From positions 62,001 to 126,000 of the forward strand of contig NZ_JAOWLA010000005.1 of NCBI RefSeq assembly GCF_025751575.1: a stretch of 64,000 nt of DNA, given 5' to 3'. The notes beneath the pieces are model-generated. The model was not told where the DNA came from. It did not search any database and saw nothing but the letters and a program-made list of their open reading frames with translations. The position numbers and the translations under genes are program-made. Positions 17,095 through 26,736 of the stretch are shown here, piece after piece; position 1 is the stretch's first letter, and the number at the start of each line of letters is the position of its first letter. The DNA comes from Albidovulum sediminicola (lineage in GTDB: Bacteria; Pseudomonadota; Alphaproteobacteria; Rhodobacterales; Rhodobacteraceae).

Positions 17095-20000
17095 GTCCCG
17101 ACGCGGCCAGATCGGCAAAGGCCCGCTCTAGCGCGTCGCAGAGGATATCGGCCTCCGCCCGTCCGAACACCATCGGCGGCTTGAACTTCAGCACGTTGTC
17201 AAGCGGACCGTCGGTCGAGGCGAGAACCCCCTGCTGGCGGATATGGTTGACGATCCAGCCCGCCTCGGCCGTGGCGGGTTCCAGCGTCTCTTGGTTGCGC
17301 ACCAGCTCGACGCCCGAAAACAGGCCCCGCCCGCGCACATCCCCGATCAGCGGCGCACGCCGCGCCATGTCGCGGAAGCGGTCCAGCATGTAGCGGCCTG
17401 TTTCCAGCGCCGTCTGCTGAAGGCCCTCGCCCTCGATCACGTCGAGGACGGCCATGCCGACGGCCATCGACACCGGGTTGCCGCCGAAGGAGTTGAAATA
17501 CTCCATGCCGTTGGCGAACGTCGCGGCAAGTTCGCGTGTGGTGACGACGGCAGCAAGGGGGTGGCCGTTGCCGATGGGCTTGCCCATCACCACGATATCC
17601 GGAACGACGCCCTGCAACTCGAACCCCCAGAAGGTCTCGCCCACGCGACCGAAGCCACATTGCACCTCATCCGCGATGCAAAGCCCGCCTGCGGCGCGGA
17701 CCTGTTCGTAAACCGATTTCAGGTAGCCGTCGGGATAGACGACCTGCCCGCCCACGCCCGAGATGCTTTCGGCGATGAAGGCGGCGGCGGATGTACCGGT
17801 CTTGGCCCGGACCGCTTCAAGACAGCGCGCCACATCGCCCGCATAGGCCCGTCCCGAAGCCTCGGACATGCCCTTGTGGGGGCCGCGGTAGGGGTCGGGG
17901 AAGGCCGCGATCTCGACGAAGTCGGGCTGGGGATAGCCGCCCTTGCGCTTGAACTTGTAGGGGCTGACATCGACCATGCCGCCCGAGTTGCCGTGATAGG
18001 CCCAGTCGAGCACCACGGTCGATTTCTTGCCCATGGCCGTGCGCGCGATGCGCAGCGCCAGCTCGTTCGCCTCGGTGCCCGAGTTCACGAAATAGGCGAC
18101 CTTAAGATCGCCGGGCAGTTTCGCGGTCAGCCGTTCGGAATAGTCGAGGATCAGCTCGCTCAGGTAGCGGGTGTTGGTGTTCAGGATCCCGGCCTGCCGC
18201 GCGATCGCGGCCACCACCTGCGGGTTGCAGTGCCCGACATGGGTGATGTTGTTGACCGCGTCCAGATAGCGCCGGCCGGAATGGTCGATCAGCCAGGGCC
18301 CCTCGCCCCGCACCATCTTCAGCTTCTCCGCGTAGGAGATCGACAGCGACGGGCCGATGGCGCGCGCGCGCCGCGCCAGAAGCTCGGCGGGGGGATGCGG
18401 GTCGAGGGTGAAGCTTTCGGGCGCGAGCCGCAGGATCAGGTTCGGGTCGATGCAGATGTCGGACCAGACATCCCAGTGGCTGTCATGCCCGACGCCGAAG
18501 AAGTTGCCCCCGTCCTGCGCCAGCATGTCGGTCATGATCTGGAAATGCAGATGCGGCGACCAGCCACCGTTTTCGTGCCAGTCGCCGAGGTGGCCGACAA
18601 GCTGTCCCGCCTCGATCCGTTGGCCCGTCTGGGCGAGACCCGGAAGTGTCCCCGCAAGGTGGCCGTAGAGGGTCCAGAACCGCACCCCTTCCGGGGTCGC
18701 GTGCTCAAGGATCAGCGTGTGGCCGTAGTCGAGCGGGTCGGCATTGTAGGCGACGAAGGCCACCGTGCCTGCGAGCGGCGCGTGAACCGGCGTGCCCTTG
18801 GCGGCAAAGATGTCGATGCCGGTGTGGCGCGTGCGCCGCTCGGGGCTGGCGGCGTCGGCGAACTGGTCGCTGGCATAGACCGAGCGCCGCTCGCCATAGG
18901 GACCGAAGCCGTAGAAGGCGACATTCTCGGGCAGGTTCGCGGGGCGCTGGCCCGCGAACCACGCATCAAAGGCGCGGTCGGAAAAGGCCGGCATGCCGGG
19001 ATGCGAGCCATCGGTCAGAAGCGCGATCCGTGCGGCGCGGCCGGGGTCGGGCTGGACGACGGGGATCGGCTTCGCCTGCGCCAGATGCGCGCGCACCGAC
19101 GCCGCGGCGCGGGTCGCGTCAAACCCCGCAGCCTTGCGGCAGAGCCCCACCATGAATTCCGGATCAACCCGCTCCAGCCGCTCCAGCACCGCGAAGGCGG
19201 GGCCCTGGCTGATCGTCAGATAGGCGTTGTCCGGGTGCTCCTTCGCCCGGCGGGAGGAGATGCAGACGCTCATCGCCAGCCGCATCCGCATCAGGTCGAA
19301 AAGCACCTCCGCCTCGTCCTCAGTAATCGGAAAGTCCGCGACATAGCCACGAATCACCGCCCGGATAGCGGCATAAAGGTCGGGTGCGTCGAGGATCGCA
19401 TAGGCCAGCGTGATCGCCAGTTCGTTGATCGTGCGCCCGTGGGCCATGTCGCCGAAGTCGATCAGGCCGGCGACATGGTCCGGGTTCGCGCCGTCAACGA
19501 TCACGTTGTTGTCGTTGGCGTCCTGATGCAAGACCGATGCGCGAAGTCCGGGCAGGCGCGGCGCGACGCGGGTGCGGTAGCGCCCGAAGAGCGCGCCCAC
19601 CAGCGCGCGGCGGGCCGGATCAGCGATGTCATCGGCCCAGCTTTCCACCCCGGCCGCGTTGTCCAGCGACCACAGGAACCCCTCGCGGAAGGCCGCCGGA
19701 TGGCCGAAGCCCTGCATCGCGCGCGTCAGCCGGCCCATGAAGCCCCCCAGGCTTTCAAGCTGCCCAAGGCTCCTCGGCGCAGACGACAGCAGCGGCCCCT
19801 CGACCCAGGTGACAAGCCGCACCTGGCCCAGGCCGTGGCCGGTTTCGGCCTCGGCCCCGTCGCTGCCCTCAAGGGTCGGGACGACGCGCGGGATCCCGGC
19901 CATGCCCTGCCCCTCCAGGTGCTTCATCACCGCCGTCTGGAGCGCGATCTGCCCCCTGTCCTCCCCCGCGTTCGAGATCTTGAGGACATAGCGCCGCCCC

Positions 20001-20137
20001 CCGGCCTCCAGCCGCGCGTTCTGATCGCGTTCGGAGATCAGCGGATGCAGCTTCCCTTCCAGCCCCCAATGCCGGCGGGCGAGTTCGGCGAGCCGGTGAT
20101 CGTCAAGCGCGGGCGGTGGGGTCTCAAAAGCGGACAT
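17078..20137 (-). CDS. Fusion protein: APH-type kinase + M23 peptidase domain + class III aminotransferase/phospholyase
   Basis: 1019 residues with three enzymes in one chain. Residues about 1-340 are an aminoglycoside/choline-kinase-like domain (HQD at 204-206, DFGD at 227-230). Residues about 410-560 are an M23 domain with its metal residues intact (HTGID, H438 and D442; HLHF, H529/H531). Residues about 570-1019 are a class III PLP enzyme ([12 protein letters not shown]; likely PLP lysine K853 in MGKPIGNG). The kinase and PLP parts resemble the hydroxylysine kinase/phospholyase and ethanolamine-phosphate phospholyase families, so phosphorylation then elimination of an amino alcohol is likely. 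The role of M23 is unclear. ATG at 20137 has AGGAAG upstream. Confidence 0.88.
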   Translation of the reverse strand: MSAFETPPPALDDHRLAELARRHWGLEGKLHPLISERDQNARLEAGGRRYVLKISNAGEDRGQIALQTAVMKHLEGQGMAGIPRVVPTLEGSDGAEAETGHGLGQVRLVTWVEGPLLSSAPRSLGQLESLGGFMGRLTRAMQGFGHPAAFREGFLWSLDNAAGVESWADDIADPARRALVGALFGRYRTRVAPRLPGLRASVLHQDANDNNVIVDGANPDHVAGLIDFGDMAHGRTINELAITLAYAILDAPDLYAAIRAVIRGYVADFPITEDEAEVLFDLMRMRLAMSVCISSRRAKEHPDNAYLTISQGPAFAVLERLERVDPEFMVGLCRKAAGFDATRAAASVRAHLAQAKPIPVVQPDPGRAARIALLTDGSHPGMPAFSDRAFDAWFAGQRPANLPENVAFYGFGPYGERRSVYASDQFADAASPERRTRHTGIDIFAAKGTPVHAPLAGTVAFVAYNADPLDYGHTLILEHATPEGVRFWTLYGHLAGTLPGLAQTGQRIEAGQLVGHLGDWHENGGWSPHLHFQIMTDMLAQDGGNFFGVGHDSHWDVWSDICIDPNLILRLAPESFTLDPHPPAELLARRARAIGPSLSISYAEKLKMVRGEGPWLIDHSGRRYLDAVNNITHVGHCNPQVVAAIARQAGILNTNTRYLSELILDYSERLTAKLPGDLKVAYFVNSGTEANELALRIARTAMGKKSTVVLDWAYHGNSGGMVDVSPYKFKRKGGYPQPDFVEIAAFPDPYRGPHKGMSEASGRAYAGDVARCLEAVRAKTGTSAAAFIAESISGVGGQVVYPDGYLKSVYEQVRAAGGLCIADEVQCGFGRVGETFWGFELQGVVPDIVVMGKPIGNGHPLAAVVTTRELAATFANGMEYFNSFGGNPVSMAVGMAVLDVIEGEGLQQTALETGRYMLDRFRDMARRAPLIGDVRGRGLFSGVELVRNQETLEPATAEAGWIVNHIRQQGVLASTDGPLDNVLKFKPPMVFGRAEADILCDALERAFADLAASGPSAAG

Positions 20138-20314
20138 GGGGCTTCCTGACGGCAAGTTGCTGGAACGGTTGCCAAACCACGCCGCAGGGCGCCGGAAGAT
20201 CGGCGCGGCGGACGCGGTCCGGCCTCCCGCCGCTTCTAACACCGCTTCGCGGCGATGAACCAGCCCCGGGGCCCGAAATCCCGACCCAACGACGACCCCA
20301 TTGGGCCAGCTTGA

Positions 20315-21202
20315 CTAGGCGAGCCTGTCGGCCAGGAACGCGACGGTGCGCGCCCAAGCGAGTTCCGCCGCCGCTGCGTCGTAGCGGGGCGTGGTATCGT
20401 TGTGGAATCCGTGGTTGGCGCCCTCATAGATGAAGGCCTGATAATCCGTTCCGGCGGCCTTCAGTGCGGCTTCATAGCCCGGCCAGCCCGCGTTCACCCG
20501 ATCGTCGAGGCCCGCGTAGTGAATCATCAGCGCCGCCTTGATCCGCGGCACATCGCCCGCATCCGGCTGACGGCCGTAGAACGGCACGGCGGCTTTCAGT
20601 TCCGGATAGGCCACCGCGGCGGCGTTCGCGGCGCCGCCGCCGTAGCAGAACCCGATGATGCCGACCTTGCCGGTGGACCCTTCGTGCGCCATCAGATGCT
20701 CCACTGCGGCGAAGAAGTCGTTCATCAGCTTGACCGGATCGACCTGCCTTTGCAGTTCGCGTCCCGCCTCGTCATTGCCTGGATAGCCCCCGACGGAACT
20801 CAACCCGTCGGGCGCCAACGCCATGAATCCCGCCTTGGCCAGCCGCCGGGCCACGTCCTCGATGTGGGGGTTCAGGCCACGGTTCTCATGCACCACGACG
20901 ACCGCGGGCAACCGCCCCGTCGCCGCGGCGGGCCGCACCAAGTAACCGCGCACCATCCCATTCCCCTGCGGTGAGGGGTAGTCGATGTAGTCGGCGCGAA
21001 TGCCGGGGTCGTTGACGCTGACCTGTTCGGCCAGTGCGTAGTCCGGGCTCATCATTCCCAGGATCGCCGAGGCGGTCAGCCCGCCAACCGCGTATTTCGC
21101 GGCACGGTCCAGAAAGTCGCGCTTGGTGATCAGGCCGTGGGCGTAGAAATCGTAAAGCTCAAGCAATTCGGGCGCGAAGTCGCGTGCGGTCAAACGAGTC
21201 AT
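20315..21202 (-). CDS. Dienelactone hydrolase family protein, probably exported
   Basis: 295-residue alpha/beta hydrolase. The catalytic triad is visible: Cys in [10 protein letters not shown], Asp in AGLDDRVN and His in GANHGFHND. The N-terminus (about 28-58) has a Tat-like pattern, [20 protein letters not shown] with only one Arg in the pair, then a hydrophobic stretch, so it may be exported, as in YghX-like relatives. ATG at 21202 has GGGAGG upstream. It may cleave lactones or esters; the substrate is not known. Neighbours do not suggest an aromatic pathway. The 178-bp gap between it and the fusion gene holds nothing I can call. Confidence 0.88.
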   Translation of the reverse strand: MTRLTARDFAPELLELYDFYAHGLITKRDFLDRAAKYAVGGLTASAILGMMSPDYALAEQVSVNDPGIRADYIDYPSPQGNGMVRGYLVRPAAATGRLPAVVVVHENRGLNPHIEDVARRLAKAGFMALAPDGLSSVGGYPGNDEAGRELQRQVDPVKLMNDFFAAVEHLMAHEGSTGKVGIIGFCYGGGAANAAAVAYPELKAAVPFYGRQPDAGDVPRIKAALMIHYAGLDDRVNAGWPGYEAALKAAGTDYQAFIYEGANHGFHNDTTPRYDAAAAELAWARTVAFLADRLA

Positions 21203-21345
21203 CTCGGCCTCCCTGCATCAATGCCCGGAGGCTAGCACGGGACGAGTGTTTGCGGTCTCACGGGCGCGTGACATGCGCCGCGCTCGACAGCGGGGGGCCC
21301 GCGTGCGACCTTGCCGGAAACCGGCCCGGACCGATGGGGGAACCG

Positions 21346-21756
21346 ATGCAGACCCACTTCCTGATCGAGACCACGGGCCCCGGCCTTTACGAATTCACCG
21401 ACCAGGTGCGCGCCTTCGTCCGTGGCAAAGGGGACGGGTTGCTGACGCTTTTCGTGCGCCACACCTCCTGCTCGCTCGCGATCCAGGAAAATGCCGACCC
21501 CGAGGTGCGCAGCGACCTGACCGCCTTCTTCGACCGGCTGGTTCCGCCCTCGGACCACCCCGCGATGGCCTATCTGACGCATACCTACGAGGGGCCCGAC
21601 GACATGCCCGCCCATATCAAGGCCGCGCTTCTGCCCGTCAGCCTCTCCATCCCCGTCATGGCGGGGCACCCGGCGCTTGGCACCTGGCAGGGCGTCTATC
21701 TGTTCGAGCATCGCCGCCGCCCGCACCGGCGCGAGGTCGCCGGGCATTTCGCCTGA
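21346..21756 (+). CDS. YjbQ (UPF0047) family protein
   Basis: 136-residue small protein of the YjbQ/UPF0047 family. Family marks are LLTLFVRHTSCSLAIQENADP, PSDHPAMAYLTHTYEGPDD and GTWQGVYLFEHR; the conserved His and Asp/Glu residues form a possible metal site. Members show weak thiamin-phosphate-synthase-like or phosphatase activity, but the true role is unsettled. ATG at 21346 follows GGGGGAA and is preferred over the ATG at 21334. It stands alone, divergent from the hydrolase gene and upstream of nrdR. Confidence 0.88.
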   Translation: MQTHFLIETTGPGLYEFTDQVRAFVRGKGDGLLTLFVRHTSCSLAIQENADPEVRSDLTAFFDRLVPPSDHPAMAYLTHTYEGPDDMPAHIKAALLPVSLSIPVMAGHPALGTWQGVYLFEHRRRPHRREVAGHFA

Positions 21757-21805
21757 GGGCGCGAAGCTGAGTCCCGGAAGCCACAGATCGCACCGCCAAG
21801 ATCTG

Positions 21806-21823
21806 GTGGGTCGGCCTACCCAC
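21806..21823. promoter_or_regulatory. Inverted repeat upstream of nrdR
   Basis: Perfect 6-bp inverted repeat GTGGGT-N6-ACCCAC, about 70 bp before the nrdR ATG. A TATAGT that could be a -10 element lies 30 bp further on. It does not look like a standard NrdR box. It may be an operator or chance. Confidence 0.3.
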
Positions 21824-21891
21824 TACCCAACGAATCGGTTGCCCCCTATAGTGCCTGTGGAAACACCCACTCTGACCCCGAGGGAGAGGCG

Positions 21892-22359
21892 ATGCGCTGC
21901 CCGTTTTGCGGAAATGTCGATACGCAGGTGAAAGATAGCCGTCCGGCGGAAGACCATGTGGCGATCCGCAGGCGGCGCTTCTGCCCGGCCTGCGGCGGCC
22001 GCTTCACCACATACGAGCGGGTGCAGCTGCGCGACCTCGTGGTCATCAAGTCCTCTGGCAAGCGCGAGGATTTCGATCGCGGCAAGCTGGAACGCTCCAT
22101 CCGGATCGCGATGCAGAAGCGCCCGATCGAGCCGGAGCGGATCGACCAGATGATCTCGGGCATCGTGCGGCGGCTGGAGTCGCTGGGCGATACCGACATC
22201 CCCTCGAAGACGATCGGCGAGATCGTGATGGAGACGCTGGCCCGGATCGACACCGTGGCATACGTCCGTTTCGCCAGCGTCTACAAGAACTTCCAGGCCG
22301 CCGACGACTTCGACAAGTTCGTGTCGGAACTGCGCCCGGCCTCCCCGGCGGAAGAGTGA
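21892..22359 (+). CDS. nrdR: Transcriptional repressor NrdR
   Basis: 155-residue nucleotide-sensing repressor of ribonucleotide reductase genes. The zinc ribbon is intact: CPFCGN at the N-terminus and CPACGGRF at about 31-38. The ATP-cone domain (about 49-139) contains [23 protein letters not shown] at 21892 follows GGGAGAGG. The stop overlaps the ribD start as GTGA, the common nrdR-ribD pairing in alphaproteobacteria. Confidence 0.97.
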   Translation: MRCPFCGNVDTQVKDSRPAEDHVAIRRRRFCPACGGRFTTYERVQLRDLVVIKSSGKREDFDRGKLERSIRIAMQKRPIEPERIDQMISGIVRRLESLGDTDIPSKTIGEIVMETLARIDTVAYVRFASVYKNFQAADDFDKFVSELRPASPAEE

Positions 22360-23453
22360 GCGCAGAGGCCGACCAGCGGTTCATGGCGTTGGCCATCGCG
22401 CTTGGCGCACGGGGGCTGGGTCGTGTCTGGCCCAACCCGGCAGTCGGCTGCGTGATCGTGAGCGGCGGGCGCATCGTCGGACGCGGCTGGACCCAGGACG
22501 GCGGCCGCCCCCATGCGGAAACCCAGGCCCTGGCGCAGGCGGGCGCCGCCGCGCGGGGTGCGACGGCTTATGTGAGCCTTGAGCCTTGCGCGCATCACGG
22601 CAAGACGCCCCCCTGTGCCGAAGCGCTGGTCAAGGCGGGCGTCGCGCGCGTTGTCAGCGCGATCACCGACCCCGACCCGCGCGTTGCGGGCCGCGGGCAT
22701 CAGATCCTGAGGGGCGCGGGCATCCCCGTGACGACCGGGGTCCTCGCGCGGGACGCGGAGGCCGCCCAGACCGGCTTCCTCAGCCGCGTTCGCGACGGTC
22801 GTCCGATGGTCACGTTGAAGCTTGCGACCAGTTTCGACGGGCGCATCGCGACGGCCTCGGGCGAAAGCCGCTGGATCACCGGGCCGGAGGCGCGGCGCAT
22901 GGTTCACGCCATGCGCGCCACCCATGACGCGGTCATGGTGGGGGGTGGGACCGCGCGCGCCGACGACCCGGCGCTGACGGTGCGCGGTCTCGGCGTGACG
23001 CGCCAGCCGGTCCGTGTCGTCTGCGCGCGGCTCTTGGACCTTCCGACCGGCGGCACCCTGGCGCATAGCGTCACGCGGGCGCCGCTTTGGCTGCTGCACG
23101 GCCCCGCCGCGCCAAAGGCCGCCCGCGACATCTGGACCCGGCTCGGCGCGCGCCTGATCGAGGTTGCGGAGGAGGACGGCGCCCTTTCGCCAAACGCCCT
23201 GCTGCGCGTTTTGGGGGCCGAGGGGCTGACGCGGGTCTTCTGCGAGGGCGGCGGCCAGTTCGCGGCCGCCCTCCTGCGCGCCGGGCTGGTGGACGAGATC
23301 CGGCACTTTTCGGCAGGCCTCGCGCTTGGCGCAGATGGCCGGCCCGCCCTTGGAACGCTCGCCCTAGATGCACTGGCCGGCGCGCCGCGCTTCCGGCTGA
23401 GGGACCAATGCGTGGTCGGGGCCGACACCGTCACCCACTGGGTCCGCGCCTGA
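22356..23453 (+). CDS. ribD: Bifunctional pyrimidine deaminase/reductase RibD
   Basis: Second and third steps of riboflavin synthesis. The protein has 365 residues. The N-terminal deaminase zinc site is [11 protein letters not shown] plus [21 protein letters not shown] (His, Cys, Cys). The C-terminal reductase (about 150-365) has [23 protein letters not shown] and the NADPH-site pattern [14 protein letters not shown]. The start is GTG at 22356 and overlaps the nrdR stop. The rest of the rib genes resume 4.7 kb downstream after a capsule operon on the other strand. Confidence 0.95.
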   Translation: MSAEADQRFMALAIALGARGLGRVWPNPAVGCVIVSGGRIVGRGWTQDGGRPHAETQALAQAGAAARGATAYVSLEPCAHHGKTPPCAEALVKAGVARVVSAITDPDPRVAGRGHQILRGAGIPVTTGVLARDAEAAQTGFLSRVRDGRPMVTLKLATSFDGRIATASGESRWITGPEARRMVHAMRATHDAVMVGGGTARADDPALTVRGLGVTRQPVRVVCARLLDLPTGGTLAHSVTRAPLWLLHGPAAPKAARDIWTRLGARLIEVAEEDGALSPNALLRVLGAEGLTRVFCEGGGQFAAALLRAGLVDEIRHFSAGLALGADGRPALGTLALDALAGAPRFRLRDQCVVGADTVTHWVRA

Positions 23454-23465
23454 AGGCCGGGAGCC

Positions 23466-25514
23466 CTAGCGCCAGAGCCAGTTCTGGCTCGCGAAAAGCC
23501 CCTGAAGCTTCGACAGGATGCGGTTGGCTCGGCCCGGCGCCGGAACCTCGTGCTTGACCAGCCGGTCGAGGATCACCTCCACCGGACAGGGTAGCCCGGT
23601 GACGGGATCTCTATAGCGTGGATAGGTGACAAGGGCGGCGTGAACGAGCGCCAGAAGGCTCGCGCGGCCCCGGCGCGGGGGCTGCGGGAACAGATCGCGC
23701 GTCAGCCCCCAGCCCGCGTAGAAGGGCATGCCCAGCGTGGTGACGGGCTTGCCCCGGATCAGCGCCTCGAACCCCAGGCCCGAGGTGATGGTCCAGACCT
23801 CGTCCGCGGCCTCAATCAGGCGCACGGGATCGGCACGCGGCACGACCGTATCGGCGAAACGCAGCGCCTCGCCCTCTGGCAAAAGGCCCGCGCGCAGCCC
23901 CGCCTCCACGTCCGGGTGGGGCTTGTAAAGGATCACGGCATCGGGATTTTCCGCCCGCACCCGTTCCAGCAGCGCAAGGTTCGTGCGTTCCGCCCCCGCG
24001 CCGAGACGCACCGAGGCGTCATCCTCCACCTGACCCGGCACGAGGATCCGGCGCCCTTTGGGCAGTTCGGGCAGCGCGTCAGAGGCGAGGTTGTATTTCG
24101 AAAGGCCCGAGAGCGTCAGCCGCCGGATCAGGCGTTCGGCCCGCGCGGCCCCGCCCGGCGGCAGACCGGCCGCGATCAGCGCCTCAAGGTCACTGGGGCG
24201 CGAGGGGTCGTAGTAGATGCCCGCGCGGTCCGCCACGAGCGAAAGCGGCGGCACCAGCTCCGCCCCCAGACCACGAGAGCGCAGGAACCCGTCCTCCACC
24301 CGCCGGACCGGGACATCCCCGACCGCCTGCCCGAGCACTTCGTTTTCCTTGCCGGCCCAGATGAGGATATCCCGCCCGCTGCGCCGCGCCCTGAGCACAG
24401 CCTTGCCCGGATCGTCCTGGAACACCAGGCGCCGTTCGCGCCCGAAGGCGCCTTGCAGATGCCCGCGCTTCCACAGCCGCATCCCCACCGCGACATGGCC
24501 GCGCCGGTCGTCGCGGTAGGCGCGCACGTCGGCTTCCAACTGGTCCACGGCCGCTTCGAAAGTGCACAAGCGATCGCGCGCGCGATCATACCAGGTGGGG
24601 GCCATGATCATCGCCGCGGCAAAAAGCTGCGCGCGCGTCAGACGTTTCTGCCGCCGCGCGACGGGGTTTTCGTCCTGCGTCAGGCCCCAGCCCGCATAGA
24701 AGGGCTGGCCGAAAACCCGCGGGCGGTGGCCCGCCAGGATCGCCTCGAACCCCATCTGGGAGGAGACGGTGTAAACCGCAATCGCCCCATCCAGAAGCGC
24801 CCAGGGCGAGACGGGATCGCTCAGCAGGCTGACCCAGCCCACCGCATGGGTCTGGTCGTAATGGCCGCGCCGGTGGCCGCTGGCGGCCTCCGGATGTGAC
24901 TTGATCACGATGCGCGCGCCGGGATGTTCCTCCTGCGCGATCACCAGCATCTCCCGGAAGGTCGCGGCGGAGGCGCCGCCATGGCGGATCGAGGCGTCGT
25001 TGCGCGTCTGGTCGATGATCAGCACATAGCCCGGGGGCGGAACCTCAAGTTCCGGATCGAAGCCGTTGTATTTGGACAGGTGCAGGTGCTTGAGCCGTTC
25101 GATCCCCTCGCGCGCGCGCCCCAAAACCACGGTGTCATCCAGCGGTTCGCGGCGGATGATCTCCTCGATCAGCGAAGGCGCGGCGCCGTCGAAATGAACG
25201 CCCACCGGGTCGATCAAGAGGCCGAGCGGCGGCTCCCCCGACCGTCCGGGCCGGAGCGAGCGCAGGAACGCGTCCTCCACCCGCACGATCCCGGCGCCCG
25301 TCCGCGCGGCCACGGCCTCCCCCCTGGGCGCGGTCGGGCTTCGGCCCCAGACGCCAACCAGGTCGTCCTTGCCGGGAATGCCGAGCCGCAAGTCATAGCC
25401 GCTGAGCGCGAGGATCCGGCGCACCCGGTCGTTGGTCAGAAATCCGCCGTTGAAGACGTAAAGGCGCCGCTTGTCCTCCTGCCCGGCGCCCCCCTGTCGC
25501 GGCGCGCGCGTCAC
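23466..25514 (-). CDS. kpsC: Capsule export protein KpsC, dual Kdo transferase
   Basis: 682-residue cytoplasmic enzyme that builds the Kdo linker on the lipid anchor of group 2-type capsules. It has two homologous halves: about 1-330 with GYVLIIDQTRNDASIRHGG, SHPEAASGHRRGHY and FGQPFYAGWGLTQDE, and about 350-682 with ILVPGQVEDDASVRLGAGAE, LYKPHPDVEAGLRAG and LGMPFYAGWGLTRD. Such halves carry the two beta-Kdo transferase activities in known KpsC. The start is GTG at 25514 and overlaps the stop of the lipoprotein gene by 4 bp; the 24 upstream residues of open frame are not likely coding. It is the last gene of kpsS-lipoprotein-kpsC. Confidence 0.93.
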   Translation of the reverse strand: MTRAPRQGGAGQEDKRRLYVFNGGFLTNDRVRRILALSGYDLRLGIPGKDDLVGVWGRSPTAPRGEAVAARTGAGIVRVEDAFLRSLRPGRSGEPPLGLLIDPVGVHFDGAAPSLIEEIIRREPLDDTVVLGRAREGIERLKHLHLSKYNGFDPELEVPPPGYVLIIDQTRNDASIRHGGASAATFREMLVIAQEEHPGARIVIKSHPEAASGHRRGHYDQTHAVGWVSLLSDPVSPWALLDGAIAVYTVSSQMGFEAILAGHRPRVFGQPFYAGWGLTQDENPVARRQKRLTRAQLFAAAMIMAPTWYDRARDRLCTFEAAVDQLEADVRAYRDDRRGHVAVGMRLWKRGHLQGAFGRERRLVFQDDPGKAVLRARRSGRDILIWAGKENEVLGQAVGDVPVRRVEDGFLRSRGLGAELVPPLSLVADRAGIYYDPSRPSDLEALIAAGLPPGGAARAERLIRRLTLSGLSKYNLASDALPELPKGRRILVPGQVEDDASVRLGAGAERTNLALLERVRAENPDAVILYKPHPDVEAGLRAGLLPEGEALRFADTVVPRADPVRLIEAADEVWTITSGLGFEALIRGKPVTTLGMPFYAGWGLTRDLFPQPPRRGRASLLALVHAALVTYPRYRDPVTGLPCPVEVILDRLVKHEVPAPGRANRILSKLQGLFASQNWLWR

Positions 25515-26644
25515 CCTCCGGCCGCGCTCGAGATCGCGTTGGCCGAACTTGCGGTGCCGGTCAGCACCGAAAGCGTTTTCTGCCACTGGACGTAGGGCGC
25601 TTCGGTCACATAGATCGTGTCGCCGTCGCGGATCACGAAATCACGCGCGTTGAAGATGCCGTCGGGCTGGGTCAGGTCCAGCACATAGGCCACCCGCTGA
25701 GGCTCCTTCAGGCCCGCCTGGCCCAGCACCGCCGCCGCGATCGCGGGGCTTTCGTCGCGCATGATGAAAAGACCCTTGGGGTCGGCCAAATGGGTGTTGA
25801 GGCCGCCGACCTTGGCCACCGCCTCAAGCGCGGTCAGGTTGGGCGTGTCGAAGTCCACCCGCGCCTGCGCGCCGGTCGCGCCCAGCGCGGTGAAGGTGCG
25901 GGTATCCTTTTCCACCAGGATCACGTCGCCGCCGCGCAGCGCGATGTCCATGTTGGGATTCTTGTAGAGATCCTTCAGCCACACGCTTCCCGTGCGCCCG
26001 TGCCGGGTGACCGTGATCTGCGCGGTTTCGGGGTCGACCGCCACGCCGCCCGCACGCGCCAGCATCGCCGACAGCGTGCGCGTCGGCCGCTCGATCGGGA
26101 ACACGCCCTGGGCACCGGTATTGCCGAGGACCGAAACGGTCGCCCCGTCCCCCGCCGCGCGCGCCACCGTGACCTGCGGGTCCGGCGTCTGGTCCTTCAG
26201 CTTGTCGGTGATCGCCTGGCGCAGCGTCTCGGGCGTATTGCCAGAGGCGCGGACCCGGCCCGCGTAGGGCACGAAGATGAAGCCCTCGTCATCGACCTGT
26301 AGCTGCTCTAGCCCCGTCGCGTTGACCCCCTTGCCGGCAAGCAGCCCGTCATCAACGTTTTCCCAGATCGTCAGCGACAGCGTATCGCCCGGATGGATCA
26401 CGTCCGAGCCCACGACACCGGCCGTGATGAACTCCCTTGAGAAGCCAAGCTCCGGCGATTTGGACGCGGCGCGCGCAACCCGTTCGTCCACGGGCACGAT
26501 ATAGGTCGAGCCCATCTTCTCCACCGAACCGGCAAGGATCTCCCCCTTGCTGGGGCCTGAACGGGGCAGCCCGCATCCCGCAAGCGAGACCGACAGCGAA
26601 AGCACCACAATCGATTTTGCGCCAAGGCCGAATACGCTTTTCAA
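25511..26644 (-). CDS. Outer-membrane polysaccharide export lipoprotein (Wza/KpsD family)
   Basis: 377-residue exporter subunit. It has a signal peptide with lipobox LAGC (Cys near 24), a polysaccharide-export domain starting GDTLSLTIWENVDDG, and SLBB-type domains that include VSVLGNTGAQGVFPI and FTALGATGAQARV. It should form the outer-membrane channel through which capsule leaves the cell. I chose TTG at 26644: it has a strong GGGGGA site and starts directly at the signal peptide, whereas the longer frame to 26716 would put a charged 24-residue tail in front. It is shorter than E. coli KpsD. No ABC transporter genes (kpsMTE) lie in the window. Confidence 0.85.
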   Translation of the reverse strand: MKSVFGLGAKSIVVLSLSVSLAGCGLPRSGPSKGEILAGSVEKMGSTYIVPVDERVARAASKSPELGFSREFITAGVVGSDVIHPGDTLSLTIWENVDDGLLAGKGVNATGLEQLQVDDEGFIFVPYAGRVRASGNTPETLRQAITDKLKDQTPDPQVTVARAAGDGATVSVLGNTGAQGVFPIERPTRTLSAMLARAGGVAVDPETAQITVTRHGRTGSVWLKDLYKNPNMDIALRGGDVILVEKDTRTFTALGATGAQARVDFDTPNLTALEAVAKVGGLNTHLADPKGLFIMRDESPAIAAAVLGQAGLKEPQRVAYVLDLTQPDGIFNARDFVIRDGDTIYVTEAPYVQWQKTLSVLTGTASSANAISSAAGG

Positions 26645-26736
26645 GAAGTCCCCCGTCTGGGCCGGTTTGTCCCGCCCGGTCTGATTGCGCCTGTTTTGCC
26701 GGCACAGTAACGGCAATCCCGCGCGAGAGAAAGCGC

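Noticed and set aside
17243-20149. 968-residue plus-strand open frame
   Set aside because: Lies wholly opposite the kinase/M23/aminotransferase fusion, whose domains and catalytic residues are clear. The antisense product has no recognisable features.
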